64,000 nucleotides of DNA. Source: Dreissena polymorpha. Lineage: Eukaryota; Mollusca; Bivalvia; Myida; Dreissenidae. Shown here piece after piece: positions 49,281 through 62,282 of this stretch (the stretch's first letter is position 1; the number at the start of each line of letters is the position of its first letter). The stretch covers positions 77,557,821-77,621,820 of the forward strand of contig NC_068359.1 of the NCBI RefSeq assembly GCF_020536995.1, in the 5' to 3' direction. The notes beneath the pieces were generated by a model. The model was not told where the DNA came from. It saw only the letters and a list, made by a program, of their open reading frames with translations, and did not search any database. Both the position numbers and the translations under genes were made by a program.

Positions 49281-49784
49281 TAAGGTTCATTCATTTACAG
49301 ACACATCGCGATACAACCAAACCCGCACGTAGTCAAGAAGTCAATACCATATTTATCAAATTAATTGCAAACCTTCCAACAATATGACTTGTGAAGAGTG
49401 TTGTTAAGCCGACTTCAGCTAGTGCTTAAACCGGCTAGTGCGAATACAAAATATACCGTTATATCTCTTTAACACTTCTCTGATATAAATCGGAGACCTA
49501 CTGCTAATTCGTGTAATGCTAGATTGAAACATAAGAACATATATTATCCGTCAATGCATTTTTTCCTCTACATTTTTACCACCTTGATATAATCGAGAAG
49601 TACACGTGGTTTATACGAGTCTATAGTTCGTTTCGTTGTTATTAAGCATTGGGAGAGATTATTTTAATAACGAAGTCATGAAACCAACACTGAAAAGAAA
49701 TTAGAAAAATAGCATATTACGATGACCAAGTACAAACTACACAAGTTTCAACCACTTCTTATGATAAAAACAATATGCGTGCTA

Positions 49785-52700
49785 TCACGGATGTACATGT
49801 AAGCACGAAAGATTTTGCTGTTGCTGTTGCATGGTTCCCGAAATCAATCCTTGTATGGCCTGGCTGGTGCTGGACATCTCCAGGATGGGCGGGAAACCAT
49901 CCGTCTGGGTTTTTCTAATCCGCTCTTGCATGAACTCTTTCGGCGCTGTCATTGCCTTTTAAGCGTTTGTAACATTCAGTGTTTCAACACTTTAACATAA
50001 TTTTATGAATTCGTTGTTTAATAAAATGATATTTATTTTGAAGAGTCATTTGTAAATGAATCGGAGACAGATAATACATTTTGCTAATAACAACAATATG
50101 TTGAAGATATTAAGCTAACATAAATGATGTTTGTATAATACACTTTATCTAGTGATTATTGATTTATTACATTAGAATGATTAATTAAACCATAAAAATG
50201 CAAAATTTTGTTAAATTTTTAAAACATTGTTTAATTTTTAAAGTTAATATGTTAATAAATAAAACAGTTTTGAATAACAATGGTCCCTTTCTGATTTACC
50301 TAACCTACGGTGCGCGTTCCATTTCTGACTGCATTCACTTTGTAATTTTTTTCCACTGATGAATTATTTTACTTTAATAATTTACTTTGTAAACAAATAG
50401 CAGCTAATGTACGCATATTCAAATATAGCTTGCAAGATAAAGCTACATGCATGTTTCAATTACACCTACGTCTTTAAAGTACCTGCCTCATTGGACCAAT
50501 TTTATGCATTAATCTTGCTGTCAGTGAAGGCAGCTTTGTTTGTTTATGAATTCCTTGTTTGACATTAGAATAAAAATTAAGTGAGTATTTTGCTTAAATT
50601 AACCGACTGTTAAATTCTACCAAGAGCCGTTTGGTAACTTTTTGGTATGCCTTTTTTTCAATCAACTTACCTCGATGGTAACTACATAAGAATAACCGCA
50701 AAATTACCGAGGTCAACAAGAGGTAACTTGTATGAACGTTTATATACTCGTTAATACAATATAGGAAATTCATTTCTTCACAAGAATTTCCTCCGCTAAT
50801 GCCTGTGTTTCGAGCTACTGTTTGTATATTTGGTGGTATCATAATCTTAAGTAAAAACAAAACAAAATCTTCAACAATGGTAAGACAGAGGTGGGGACGA
50901 CAGACAAGAATTCTTTCTTACAACGATTGGATTTTCTTTCGGAGTTCGAGATTAATAGCACTTTCCGTATTTGGTGTCAATCACGAATTTTTATCAATTT
51001 GTCGTTCTATTAACCAGTGACATGCTGCTACTTGTTTTGAGCCATGGGCGTTGAACGGATCATGATACTGTTTTTTGTACGCATCATTCAACAGCTTGAT
51101 CAAGACTTAAATAAAGAGTAAGATCGTGTAAGAATATTTTTTATTGTTAATTTTTGTCCAAAACACTAACACAAATGCTTTGAAAGATAAGGTATATATT
51201 AAGTTGTTTATGATAATGATGGTTATGAAGATAATAAATGCAGTTAAAAATTATGCATGCCTACATGTATGAAAAACAAATGCGCGAACATCATAAACTG
51301 TATACTTTAATCACTCGGAAAACATCAACAACAGTGTTTCAATAATGTTCTCCTAATGGAATAGCGTCGTTGATTCATAGTATTGATCGAAATCCGGTTA
51401 ATAAACTTTATAATACAACTTAGTTTTTATTCAAAGCAGACAGTTCATAGGCCAACCATAACAGTCCCGATTAAAAATAAACATATTAAAGCCACGCGGT
51501 TGAATTAAGTGTTGTGATTCATTCTTTTGTTGTTTGACTACGTCCAGGGTATTTTAAACAGACTCACTAAGATCTGGGATCTGGGATCTGTGACTTTCTG
51601 AACTACTTCTACTCTACTTCGTGTATGCAATCTTGAGATTGCTGGCTCCAATGATTGTTGTATCGAAGCAAAGCATGTCCTCCTGACGCATTCCATCGTA
51701 TTCCCGGTCATGCATATGGCGCAAAAAATGTCACTAAGGGCGCTTGTTCCCAATGCCACTCGTGGGGATCCAAACGATCCTGCAACAACCAAAATGCCAC
51801 GTATCATATTGTTTGTTAGAGTAAATCAGGTATAAACATTAAATATATATTGGTGATTATCGATCAGCATTAAGTTAATGTTGGCGCGCTATTTTAACAA
51901 TTAAATAGTCATATTGTTTATAAAGTTATTTTTTTGCTTGCTGATTTCTATCATATACAAATAATTATATATATATTCACAATATATCACGGTTTGGCTT
52001 TTTAAATTTAAATCATGTTTATCACCACAATATACCGATGCAAATGATTACTATGTTTAAGATATAAATTTTAAATAGATACAAACAGAATGTTAATTGG
52101 AAAAAAACGAATCTATTCGACATTGTTAAGGAAAGGAAGCCAAACTAACATAATTGAAAGTACCTTCGATAAACTCTTCAATATTTTCGAGCTTCAAAAA
52201 TTGAAAACATATGTGCATTAGAGAAAAATCAAACAAATACTTTTAAAAACGTTATGCTGCTTCTGTCCAAATATTTATTTAACAGTTAATGTTATTAACC
52301 TACACATTGATGTAAACATGTCTTCTCTTGAAATCATATTTGACGTGACAAATATTTTCGTCAACTTAAAATTACGGTCCGAACCTCAATATTATATAAC
52401 GGCTCAGCGAATAGTTTAATATTCCAGTTTGACACGTTCAATCAATTACGCTGTCTGCGTTTTAAATTTGATTATCAGTGCGCATTAGCATGCGTCCGGT
52501 TAACGTAGTTGTTAGTACATGTACACGCGTCTCTCATAATTTACGTGCGCATCATGTTCATCTGTTGTTCATACGTCGAAGCAAATTTAAATGAGCGAGT
52601 TTGGTTTGATACGATCAATCACTAAGTTAACAACACTTTAGTTAATGTTTCTAAAGCAATTATTAATTAACGCTTTCTCGTAAAGTTTAACTAGTCATCT

Positions 52701-54059
52701 ATTCTAACTGATTAATAAACACAACTTCTTTTTTAGCAATAATAGGTGGGCTGGGTTAATGAATACATTCTTCTTGAACAACGTTTGAGAAATATTAATT
52801 TACATCAGGGATACAGACAGTCATCACGGATATAATAAAGTGTTCTCTTTTGATGCGAATGTCTGCTTTACTATTTGATGTATTTAACCCATTTATGCCA
52901 AGCGTCTAGAAAAAAGGGCTTGGCGAACAGCGTAAAACCAGATGAAAGACGCCGCAAGATGCGGCGTCTAATCAGGGTCTGCGCTGTTTGCTTAAAGGAA
53001 TTTCTGTAAGATATATTCTAAATATAGAAATAAATATACTAGACATCCCTAATTTTGGAAATAAATTGATCCAAATTAGAATGATGGGAGAGTACACTAG
53101 GCATGAATGGGATAAAAAGGATGGTGTTATGTTATTAGCGCAGACATCTGAAATTAAATTTCTTTCCTAAAAGTGATATTGTATGGTCTATTGCAATCAC
53201 GATTGCGTTCACTTTTTTGTTGCTCATGTTATTATTATTGTTGTTTATTGTTATTTATAAAAGACTTGCTCGCAACTACCGTTATGTTTACACATGCAAC
53301 ACTGTATATTACCCAGTACATAATTGAACAATTAACGATTCGCATGTAACGCAAGACGCTAGAGGGCCGCGAAATAAGAAGCAATCTCCCTCAGTCGTAA
53401 ATTGATGTTTCCAATATTTTTTTTATATTCTTTAGTCGTCTTTAATATACAACCCGCTTACAGAAAGACATACACTTTCTGGGTCCTGGTATTGGTTATA
53501 ATAAAAACATTAATCTTATATTTAAAAAAAAACACATGTTTATTTACGTTGAATACTAAAACAATTGCTAAATAATACCTAAGTTATTTCGAAGCGAGTT
53601 ACTTAATTGGAAATATGTTTCAAGATACGAATATTTCCATACCACTGATAGGTATAGTCTAAGCTGATTATTGTTTCGATATTAAACCCATTTATGCCTA
53701 GTGGACTCTCCCATCTATCTAAATTGGATCAATGTATGTCCAAAATTAGGGGAATCTAGTATATTTATTGCTATATTTAGAATATTTCTTATTGAAATTC
53801 CTTTCAACAAACAGCGCAGACCCAGATGAGACGCCGCATCATGCGGCGTCTCATCTGGGTCTACGCTGTTTGCCGAGGCCTTTTTTCTAGACGCTAGGCA
53901 TACATTGGTTAAGTACGGATTCAAATACACGAAAAGAAATTAAACCACTATACGTTACTCATCGAAACTCTTAGGCAAATCCGCCGGAAGGCATGCATAC
54001 ATGAGCGGCAGTATCATAATCAGTGCTACAGAAAAGGTTCGGCTCTTAAGGAAATACAT
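49785..54059 (-). CDS. Candidate secreted Cys-containing protein (paralogue c first exon plus later exons)
   Basis: A tentative chain. Exon 1 is 53963-54059 (MYFLKSRTFSVALIMILPLM, YACLPADLPKSF), with TATAAATA at 54145-54150. Exon 2 is 51568-51779, after a strong TTTTGGTTGTTGCAG acceptor and before GTGAGT. It encodes SALSDIFCAICMTGNTMEC then VRRTC, a decayed half-VWC-like motif, and VEVVQKVTDPRSQIL. Exon 3 starts at 50845 after TTTTGTTTTTACTTAAG and encodes IMIPPNIQTVARNTGISGGN; its end is unclear. Exon 4 is 49785-49955, MTAPKEFMQERIRKTQTDGF then PPILEMSSTSQAIQGL, stop TGA. Phases agree for exons 1-2 and 2-3. The exon 1 donor is ATGAGT where the paralogues have GTGAGT/GTGAGC, so splicing there may be lost. 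Joining these exons is inference. Confidence 0.35.
52888..53111 (-). mobile_element. TTAA/CCC hairpin MITE, copy 8
   Basis: It starts CCCATTTATGCCAAGCGTC after TTAA and ends GGCATGAATGGG followed by ATAA. It is inverted relative to copy 9. The unfilled site is at about 7576-7584 in duplication copy 1 (GAGGTGTATAAAAAGG). Confidence 0.9.
53687..53908 (+). mobile_element. TTAA/CCC hairpin MITE, copy 9
   Basis: It starts CCCATTTATGCCTAGTGG and ends GGCATACATTGG, then TTAA. The longest hairpin of the family sits in it: CAGATGAGACGCCGCATCA pairs with TGATGCGGCGTCTCATCTG around the centre. The unfilled site is at about 8250-8262 (CGATATTTACGCACGGATTC) in duplication copy 1. Confidence 0.9.
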
Positions 54060-54144
54060 TACACAAAAAGATACTTAGTCTTAAGAGATACGACACTAGA
54101 CTAAATGGTAAGTTCGTTTGCTGTATAATTTGAAGATATGAGTA

Positions 54145-54150
54145 TTTATA
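54145..54150 (-). promoter_or_regulatory. TATA box of paralogue c
   Basis: GGCTATAAATACTC on the minus strand, 86 nt upstream of the ATG at 54059, at the same spacing as in paralogue a. Confidence 0.5.
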
Positions 54151-55164
54151 GCCGTGTCTATCATGAAAAAAACCGGGAGATATCGGGATGTTCCCCAATT
54201 ATTTCATAACAAAACTATTAAAAGCTAACGTGCGTCGCGTCACCAATTGTGCTTTTTAAAATAATATGACGCGATAGAAATTTAACTGCGGTTCGATAGA
54301 CGATCAATCACGATGGTAACGGTCTATGAAAACAATGTTCGTCGCGCGTCTGTAGCAGGACTGGTATTCCCCTTTGCTGTCTTGACCAAATATCATTCTT
54401 TATCATACCACCGCCTTGATATCTGCCTGATATAACTTCGCCTGATATATTTTTTTATATCATAGTCAACAGGAAGTTCTTATATCAGTCAATGTTTGGA
54501 GTTACGTTGATTTTGCAATAAAGTCAACTATTTCTATCAACATGAATCAGGTTCAACAAAACAAACAATTTGATACCAAGAACGTACATATTTTATTATT
54601 GTTTAAAGTCATAAATCACAAAAACGTTTATTTAAAAGAAAATCACCACAGCCCGCAATACGGAAGTTAAATGACGTCAACAATGAGACAAGACATCTTA
54701 AATATCGATATAGTCATTGCACTCGCAAGTGTTGCAAAGAAATTCAAGACAAATGATAACTGTATGCTAATCCTCAACTATTTAACGAAACGATTTAACA
54801 CGCTTATGTCAATATTGACACCATCATCAAAATGTCAATTTCAGTACACATCTCCAAAATGGCGTCTCTAAACTATTCGGTGAAGTGTATTCTTCGATTA
54901 AATTTGTCGCTGCAGTCCATTCCTGATCTCCAATTCAAGATGTTTATAATTAAAGCGGGTGTACTCTTCCAATTCGTAGTGCAAACAACTTTTTTTCTCC
55001 ATACGATGTTAAAAATAAGCGATTTTTCGTGACGTCCTTTCGAACGCCGTTGCTACATGTGTGTCAACGTGTAAAAGCCGGATCAGCAAAATCCGCGTAT
55101 ATTTTAAATATAAAAAAGGAGTGTTTTGCAGATTTTTAGGAAAGTGTGGTATGATAAATAGAAA

Positions 55165-55297
55165 AACAGGTTACTGTCCCATCGTTTTGTAATATATCAG
55201 GCTCGGCACGAATAAAATAACGGCTCGGCAAGCCTCGCCGTTATATTATTCTAAGCCTCGCCTGATATATTACAAAACGATGGGACACTAACCTGTT
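55165..55297. repeat. 133-bp nested hairpin
   Basis: The outer arm AACAGGTTACTGTCCCATCG, then TTTTGTAATATATCAGGC, is answered by its inverse with almost no mismatch. Inside lies a second hairpin, AATAACGGCTCGGCAAGCC against CTCGCCGTTATATTATT. It is absent from duplication copy 1, so it is probably a foldback element that arrived later. Confidence 0.75.
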
Positions 55298-55496
55298 ATT
55301 CTCTATATACATAGATGGTGACGTCACAGCGTGTCAGTAAGACCGGTGTGTACACAATGGACCAAATATAGTATTATAATCTAAAAATATTTTTTGGCTC
55401 TATGATCACTCCGAATGCTATCTGATTATCAATAATTATTAAATCACCTTTTTTTATTAAGTCCAAAGGTTAGCAATTTAATTTTAAAACTATATT

Positions 55497-57385
55497 AGTC
55501 TGCTCCACCTTACTAAGCAGCTTGTTCTCACACAACCATGCTGACTGCTCTCACATAAACAGCATCATGCCTCCGGTACAAGCCAAACCAGACAGACTGC
55601 CACCATCCAAAGAAGCAGTCCTCCTCTACCAATCCCAACAGTATATCCCATCTCTTTCAAGCATTCTGACTCAGCCGAACATTTAAGCAAGTACCAGCCA
55701 AATCAAGCATCCTGTTTAGCGAAACAAAACCCCAACTAAGCAGCCTGTCCCAGAGCAAACAAACAGGCCACAATCACTCAGACAAAATGTCTGCCGTCAG
55801 ACAACCAAGCCCCCTTTTCAGGTCCATCCAAGAAGCCACATCCAACAAATCACCGGATCAACAAAGAAGAACCAAGTCCCAGCCCAAACAAGGACATTGC
55901 TCCAGTCACCAGCCTGTCCAAACATAGTGCCTTAACATTAACAAGCAACCTGTCACTACCAACCATTCCAGGAAACTACAAACAGGCAGCCAAGCAGCCG
56001 CCCAATTTAACCAAACAACCCGCCCTCACACATTCAGTCGGTTGCCCCTACGCAACCAAGCAGTCTGTCCCAGCCCAATAAAACAACCTGTCACAGCCTG
56101 AAAAAGAAACCTGACCTCAAAAACCAAGCAGCATGTTCTACCCATGCCAGATAGTATGCCTTAGCCCAACCAAGCTGTCTTACCCGCTTCAACCCCTCCA
56201 AACAAGCTTGCCGTAAACCCAACTTAATGATATTCTCCAACTAAACCAAACAGTCTGACCTAGCACACCCGAGCAGTAAGCTCTCACTAAACGAACCTGG
56301 CCCTACCCATCCAAGCAAACTGCCTCAGCCCAAAAAATCAGCCGTATGCTACTGAACCAAGCCGCCCGCTTATTTTAGCAAAGAAACGATCAACAATCCT
56401 ACCAAGCATCCGGCCGTCACAAATACAAGAAGTTTTCCAACCCAACCACGCAGCTTACCTTAATCCATCCACACAGTCGAGCAGACAGACAGTCAAATAA
56501 AGCAACTTAACTTCATACCACCAAGCAGCCTGACCTACGCAGCCAAGCTGACTGCCAAACCAATCGTATTTCCCAAATCTAATTAGCATCCTACAGTCAT
56601 CCAACAAAGCAGCTTCTTCAGCCCAACACGTAAGCTGCCCTTACAAAACCCAGCAATCTTACCCTAAATAATCAAGCAGACTGTCTTTCCTAGCCAACTA
56701 TGTTTTCCTTACCCGATCATACAGCTAACAGCCACTGCACCAAGCTGTTGCCAGCCAGTTCCAGCCCAACCTAGTGGCCTGTCCGAGCGCACCAAATCAG
56801 CCAGTCCGAGCCCAACCAAACAGCCAGCCCCAGCGCAATTAAGCAGCCAGTCCCGGCCCAACTATGCAGCCAGTTGCGGCATAACCAAACAGCCAGTCCA
56901 TCCCAACCTAACAGCCAATCCCAACCCATCCAAACAGTCAGTCCCAGCTCAACTAAGCAGCAAGTCCCATCTCAACCAGGCAGCCATACCCATATCAACC
57001 AAACAGTCAGTACCATCTCAACCAAGCAGCCAGTCCCAGCCCAACCAAGCAGTCAGTCACAGTCGACAGAAGTAATCTTTCCCAGGGTAACCAATAAGGT
57101 TGTCACATTCAGACGTAGTAGCTTGTCTTAAGGCAACCAAGCAGCAACTTTCGGATCAACCTAGTAGCCATTCTCAGCCAACATTTGTAGCATGTACCAG
57201 AGCAACGGAGAAGCCACTCACAGCCCGGTGTAGTAGCTTGTCTCATGGCAACCAAGCAGCCAGTTCGGAACCGCACTAACCCAACTAAACAGGCTGTTCC
57301 AGGAAAGATCAGAAGTGCGCCCCACTTAACCAAGCAGCATGCACCAACACAAACCGGTCGCATGTTTCAGCCCAGCCAGACAGCT
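55497..57385. repeat. Degenerate 23-bp minisatellite, array 2
   Basis: Same unit as at 8878-9722 (AACCAAGCAGCCAGTCCCAG) but more than twice as long and more diverged in its first kilobase. The best-preserved units are at 56750-57060. Open frames across it are not genes. Confidence 0.8.
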
Positions 57386-58262
57386 GAATCAGCTCAATAT
57401 CAGGATTTTTCTATGAATCATTTGTTTTCTGTTTGTAACATATTATGTTACTGTTATTGACAATTGAATAGAACTTAATCAAGTTGTTTTTATTTGACAA
57501 CTTAGTTAACACATTGTGTTATAGCTCTGTTGTTTGTCAGGTAACACAATTTCTTCATTATGATATTTTGCTTTTTCTGTGGAGTAAAGAAGTGACTGTG
57601 AGGTAAGTTGTCTCGAGATGTAAGATTTCAGCCTCTCGTTGCGTGTGCGTGTAGGGTTACGCCCAGTAAGTTCGGTGTTATGGTGTGGAATAAGTATTTG
57701 TTAAATCGACCTTTGTGTGTTGTTGCTGATGTGGGTTTAGTAGGTTTTTAGTCTATGAGTGAAATGGGTATCGATACGCTATTATGACGGAAAAAAACGT
57801 GTGGGAGGGTTTGATATTCATTCTAAGTGTAATAGTTGTGTCAACGCTGATTTGCTTCGAGCTTTACCAGAATAAGTAACAAAATCAACACGATTGCTAT
57901 AAAAACGTTTTACTTCTTCCAAATACCCTTTTCCAAGTAAATGTTATTTACGTAAACAAGAATACAGGAATACACGTGTTTCCTGTCTTAAATTCATAAT
58001 TTTTGTGCGTCACATTTTCAAAAATTTAAACAACAGCAAGATCACCAAACAATAGATAAAGGCTTACACATTTTAAGTGTTCGAGGTTTATACGATCTGT
58101 TTAATAGCTATGTTTTCGTCGTGAACATGTTTTCTGAAGCAAATCCTAAAACGTTATCAAAATGGACGTTTCATTGTTATTTGTTGCTCAATTGCAAAAG
58201 ATTAAATGAGACAGGCCTATTTTTATAAAATTAATTGATGGGCTTAGCTGATGAGTACATTA

Positions 58263-60130
58263 TTCTGGATGACGTCTGAGAAAAGAAGTTTTATACGTGT
58301 TGCTATCACGGATATTATGAAGTTTGCTTCTAAGTAGATGAGAACGGCCGTTGATGGGTTTTTAAAAGAAATCTTAAGAAATACCACACTATACTAGTGT
58401 GCACAGTATTTGTGTATTCTGTTTTAATAAACGATTTTATTATGTGTTATGATTTACGAAGATGATCACCGTGTGCTTTCGGAAATCGTATAATATGTCG
58501 TTGCACGTTGTTTTATTTGATATATGATACAGCCTTCAATTGTCTAAGTAACATGTTTTCACCCATCGTTTCAATTACAAATAATCATTGAAAGCTTGCG
58601 TACATCATCGACAACAGGTATTGATTTTCTATTCTATTTTAAGGTATAACATTTAGGCTGAAGTTTGATTTACGATCTTAGAATAGACAGGGTTCAGGAT
58701 CACGTATTGAATGACATCAACTGTCTTAAATGCACTAAATATTTTTGCAAATGTATTTCAGTAACTTAAGATATTTGCAAAAATAAAGTTCTTCACTTTG
58801 TTATTACATTCTGTCCAGCCCGTGTGTAAATTCTGAAAACCCCGTTCATTCTGCACCCTGATTGAGGATAAGAATTGCGGAAGTAAAGTGTGTATTTTCC
58901 GTCTTAAATTACGCGTCGTGTGCGTTTATTGAATGTACAAAATGACATGCATGGTATTAATAAAGGGGGAGTACCTCTGCGATCTTTGATATTGGGAAAA
59001 GAAAAGTTAAAACCCTCAATTAGTTTAAACTTTAAATTATTATATCATTAAACATGTTAAAGCACTGCACACGGGATGAACTTAAATTTAATTAAGCATA
59101 GCATTGTCATGCGCAGAATAAAGACTTACACTGTAATATGTTGGATTGTTTAACGCAAGATGGGGTATTGAATGAATATAACGCTATTCGATGAAACGAA
59201 ATGTGTCTTATGTTTTTGCATTATTTAAAGCAACACTGTTATGTTATATACGTTTTGGAAACTTTTGATCTGACATTGTTGGCACTGTTTGTAGCAATGA
59301 CGAAGCAAATAAATACATTCATACAGAAGATGTTATTGTTACTCAGATTTGAAACAAACATAAGTTTTACAATGATTTTATCAAATGGTATACAGAGAAT
59401 ACGTATTGAATATGCTACAACATACACGTAATTAGAATTTAAAATGATGGGCATACGTATTGATTTTATAGAAACATACAACAAAATCTAAGCAGGCCCG
59501 TAGGCAGGGTTTTGAAAAAGGGGGGTGCGCATTTTCCCTAGAACATTTTGAAAATGAAACATAAAATCCTGCATTCTGGTGACTTTTTATTTGTATTAAG
59601 AGACTGAAGTTATAGAGCATTTTTATATGAAATTGCACTTTCATTGATCATACTCAGTGACTGATGGACATGAATATGATATAACATACATGAATTCCCC
59701 ACTACCGTTTTTCAATAACCTCCTTTCTCGATCAGTCACGGAAATACACTTTTCATAATATTATACGGTGTTTAATCCGACACTAGAATGCGCGCACATA
59801 CTTTGTTTACATATGCAACAACATATTTATAGAATGTAAAATCAACAATAAGAACGGTATAAAATATCATTAGTTAATGGAATCTTGATAAAATTGGTGT
59901 GTTTTACCATTCCAAAGTTCTACCATTCTTAAATCAAGCAAATTAAAAGGAAATATTTGACTTTTTTTAAACAATTGTTTGTCTGCTACTATGGATAACA
60001 CCAGAAGCCTATCATTGCTCTAAACTTGCTCATTATGCATTGTACATCAAACACTGATTAACAAAACTTGGTCTTCTCTAATCTGTATCAATACTAAAAA
60101 GAAATCAAAATGGTAAAACTGGTTACTTTT
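58263..60130. other. AT-rich DNA, no gene seen
   Basis: A short G-rich phrase GCCCGTAGGCAGGGTTTTGA at 59496-59515 looks like a fragment of a dispersed repeat. Otherwise unremarkable. Confidence 0.4.
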
Positions 60131-60136
60131 ATTTTT

Positions 60137-60472
60137 TTATGCCCCGAATAAGAGCATATAGTCTTTCCGTCACACTTTGCGTTTAGGTTCCTGCGTGTAG
60201 GTTTCGAAAAATGCTCATTACTTCTATGTCCCTTCAGATAGCAACTTGTTAGTGGGCATGCATGTGTATCTCATGGAGATGAACATTTTGAGTGGCGAGA
60301 GGTCAAGGTTATCCTTCAAGGTCAAAGGTCAAAAAAACAAATCCAAGGAAAGTAATAAGCTTCAAATGGAGATAATTATCTGTACCTGCCAAATGATAAA
60401 AAAAAAACAATTAATAAATCAAAGCGGCGCAGTAGGGGGCATTGTGTTTCTGACAAACACATCTCTTGTTTT
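60137..60472 (+). repeat. Dispersed bivalve-type repeat
   Basis: It starts TTATGCCCCGAATAAGAGCA, contains GCATGCATGTGTATCTCATG and GGTCAAGGTTATCCTTCAAG, and ends GGGCATTGTGTTTCTGACAA then ACACATCTCTTG. I recall near-identical text from many bivalve genome sequences. It carries no real ORF. Confidence 0.6.
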
Positions 60473-62050
60473 AAACTATTTTTAACTAAATAGTTATATA
60501 TTTCTAAACGAATTTCAGAAACATATAACAAATAAGGCTTCATAGAGACCCTATAACCACAAACTGCTGACTTATTTGCCCATTATGCTCAAGATCTGTC
60601 ACAGTTAATAAACATTTAACATTAACGTCCAACTGATCATAATTATGTTATAACGTTTTAAATTTATTTTTACAAATGTTTAAGAGTAGGAATATTTTCA
60701 AGTGTCAAGTTTGACATTATAAAAACTTTGTGGAAAGTTCTGTATGTGGAGCTATCTTGGAAATAACTTCATCGAGAAATTAATTTTATGGTGACCTGTT
60801 GGTAGCATATTGAATGCAACATTATTTTAACGCTTAAATACGAAGACTCACTACATTCCGCGGAAAAGAGAAATAAACGTTTTTGCGTCGAATAAAGTTA
60901 GCTGAAACTTATAGTACAATTGTCTTTTTACTCGTCAAAAAACATTGGGTGCGAACGCACCCAACGAATGTTCGAAAAAAGTTTACGCTCTTATATTGCT
61001 AAAAAATGATCCAATACGTTCACTTTTGAATTTCTTAGTATTTTAGGCTTATGGGCCTATTCAGTCGACTAAAACCAGACACTGGTTTTGACACTGAAAC
61101 ATTTGTCGCATGGTTTTGAATTGTTGAATACCATCTTGGACTTACCTTACAATGGCTCACTTTCTATATCATCACGTTTGAGTCGATATTTATGCATGTG
61201 GTGTCATTGTTTTAGTGGCGCTTTGGACGCCACGTTGAATTTCTGTGTTGCGTAGTAAACTTACATAATTTGATTATCAAAATGTGTAATTTTCCCCCGT
61301 TACCTAGCTATAGACACAAAAATCATCACATTTGGGCGGATATTCACATAGTTATCATCATTTATAGGTTGTGGACGCCATCTTGACACAATATACTTTC
61401 TGAGGTCTAATTTTCAAATATTTGCCCGACTATTTAAACAATACATTCGTTTTCATTCTGAAGCTTTCGTAATCTTTATTGCACTCGCATTTTCACTAAA
61501 ATTATCAATAATTAATAATACATTTTACTGTCTATGCTAAATTATTGCTGTGGATGCGTATTGGTTTAATCCTCTTTATTACAATTCAATATTGCACAGT
61601 TTTATATGTCTAGTCATTACAGGCTTAAACCGTTTGTAACATAGTCATATTCCCATCTCTTTAAAAAAGTAATACTTTTTACTTTTTTCTGCGGTCACAC
61701 TAGTTTTCAAATCAGAAAACAAAATATAAAGCTTCACTTGTTTTATGTTTCTAAGTGAGATTGTATAAACGCACCGGTGAGATCAATAATTAACGGCACT
61801 CGGGCTGAAAACCTCAAGGTCTACATACAAATCAACATAACAGCAAAGGTTAACGTATCCAACTTTTATTAGCTCAGAAAGTAAGTGTTGTGGATTCCCG
61901 TGTACCCGCGTTTCAGGCGTCGTGTATCGTTTTTTACCAGTCATCTGCAAAGCTTTTTTGATAAATGCAGGTGGGACCTAAACTGGTAATCTACTGGGGA
62001 CACATTATGTAATATGTATACACTTCTAAACCAAACAACGATTGACCCTC
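60473..62050. other. AT-rich DNA, no gene seen
   Basis: Contains a perfect short inverted repeat TTGGGTGCGAACGCACCCAA at about 60945-60964. No exon-like sequence. Confidence 0.4.
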
Positions 62051-62054
62051 TGTA

Positions 62055-62130
62055 AAGAATGCCAATCGGATAAACACTGGCTATGCAAGAGATGCAGAGA
62101 GTCATGGAGGTGGATTTATTCGTTATATAT
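62055..62130. repeat. 3' flank paralogous to 2449-2535
   Basis: Shares TGCCAATxGGATAxACACTG and GGCTATGC with the block at 2449, in the same position relative to the related terminal exon. Confidence 0.5.
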
Positions 62131-62282
62131 AATATAATGTTACTTAAATGCTTTTTAAATCTTCTCTGAAAATAAAAGGCAATCAACTTTGGTAGTTATT
62201 GAGTTTATTTTTTTTATTGTGTTATACGACAAAGCCACATAAATTTACTATTTGACAAGTACAATCAAATATCGGTAATTAA

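Larger units (their letters stand above)
52577..58262. repeat. Segmental duplication, copy 2 (partner 7317-10565)
   Basis: It holds the same landmarks in the same order as copy 1. It is longer because it gained two hairpin MITEs (52888-53111, 53687-53908) and about 1 kb of extra minisatellite, plus a foldback element near 55.2 kb. At both MITE sites copy 1 retains the uninterrupted sequence. Confidence 0.85.

Noticed and set aside
52988-53170. Recurring peptide NIEINILDIPNFGNK in many ORFs (14.7, 16.8, 18.8, 27.2, 53.0, 53.7 kb)
   Set aside because: It is the same stretch of the TTAA hairpin MITE read in one frame. It appears in both gene-strand orientations and is not a conserved protein.
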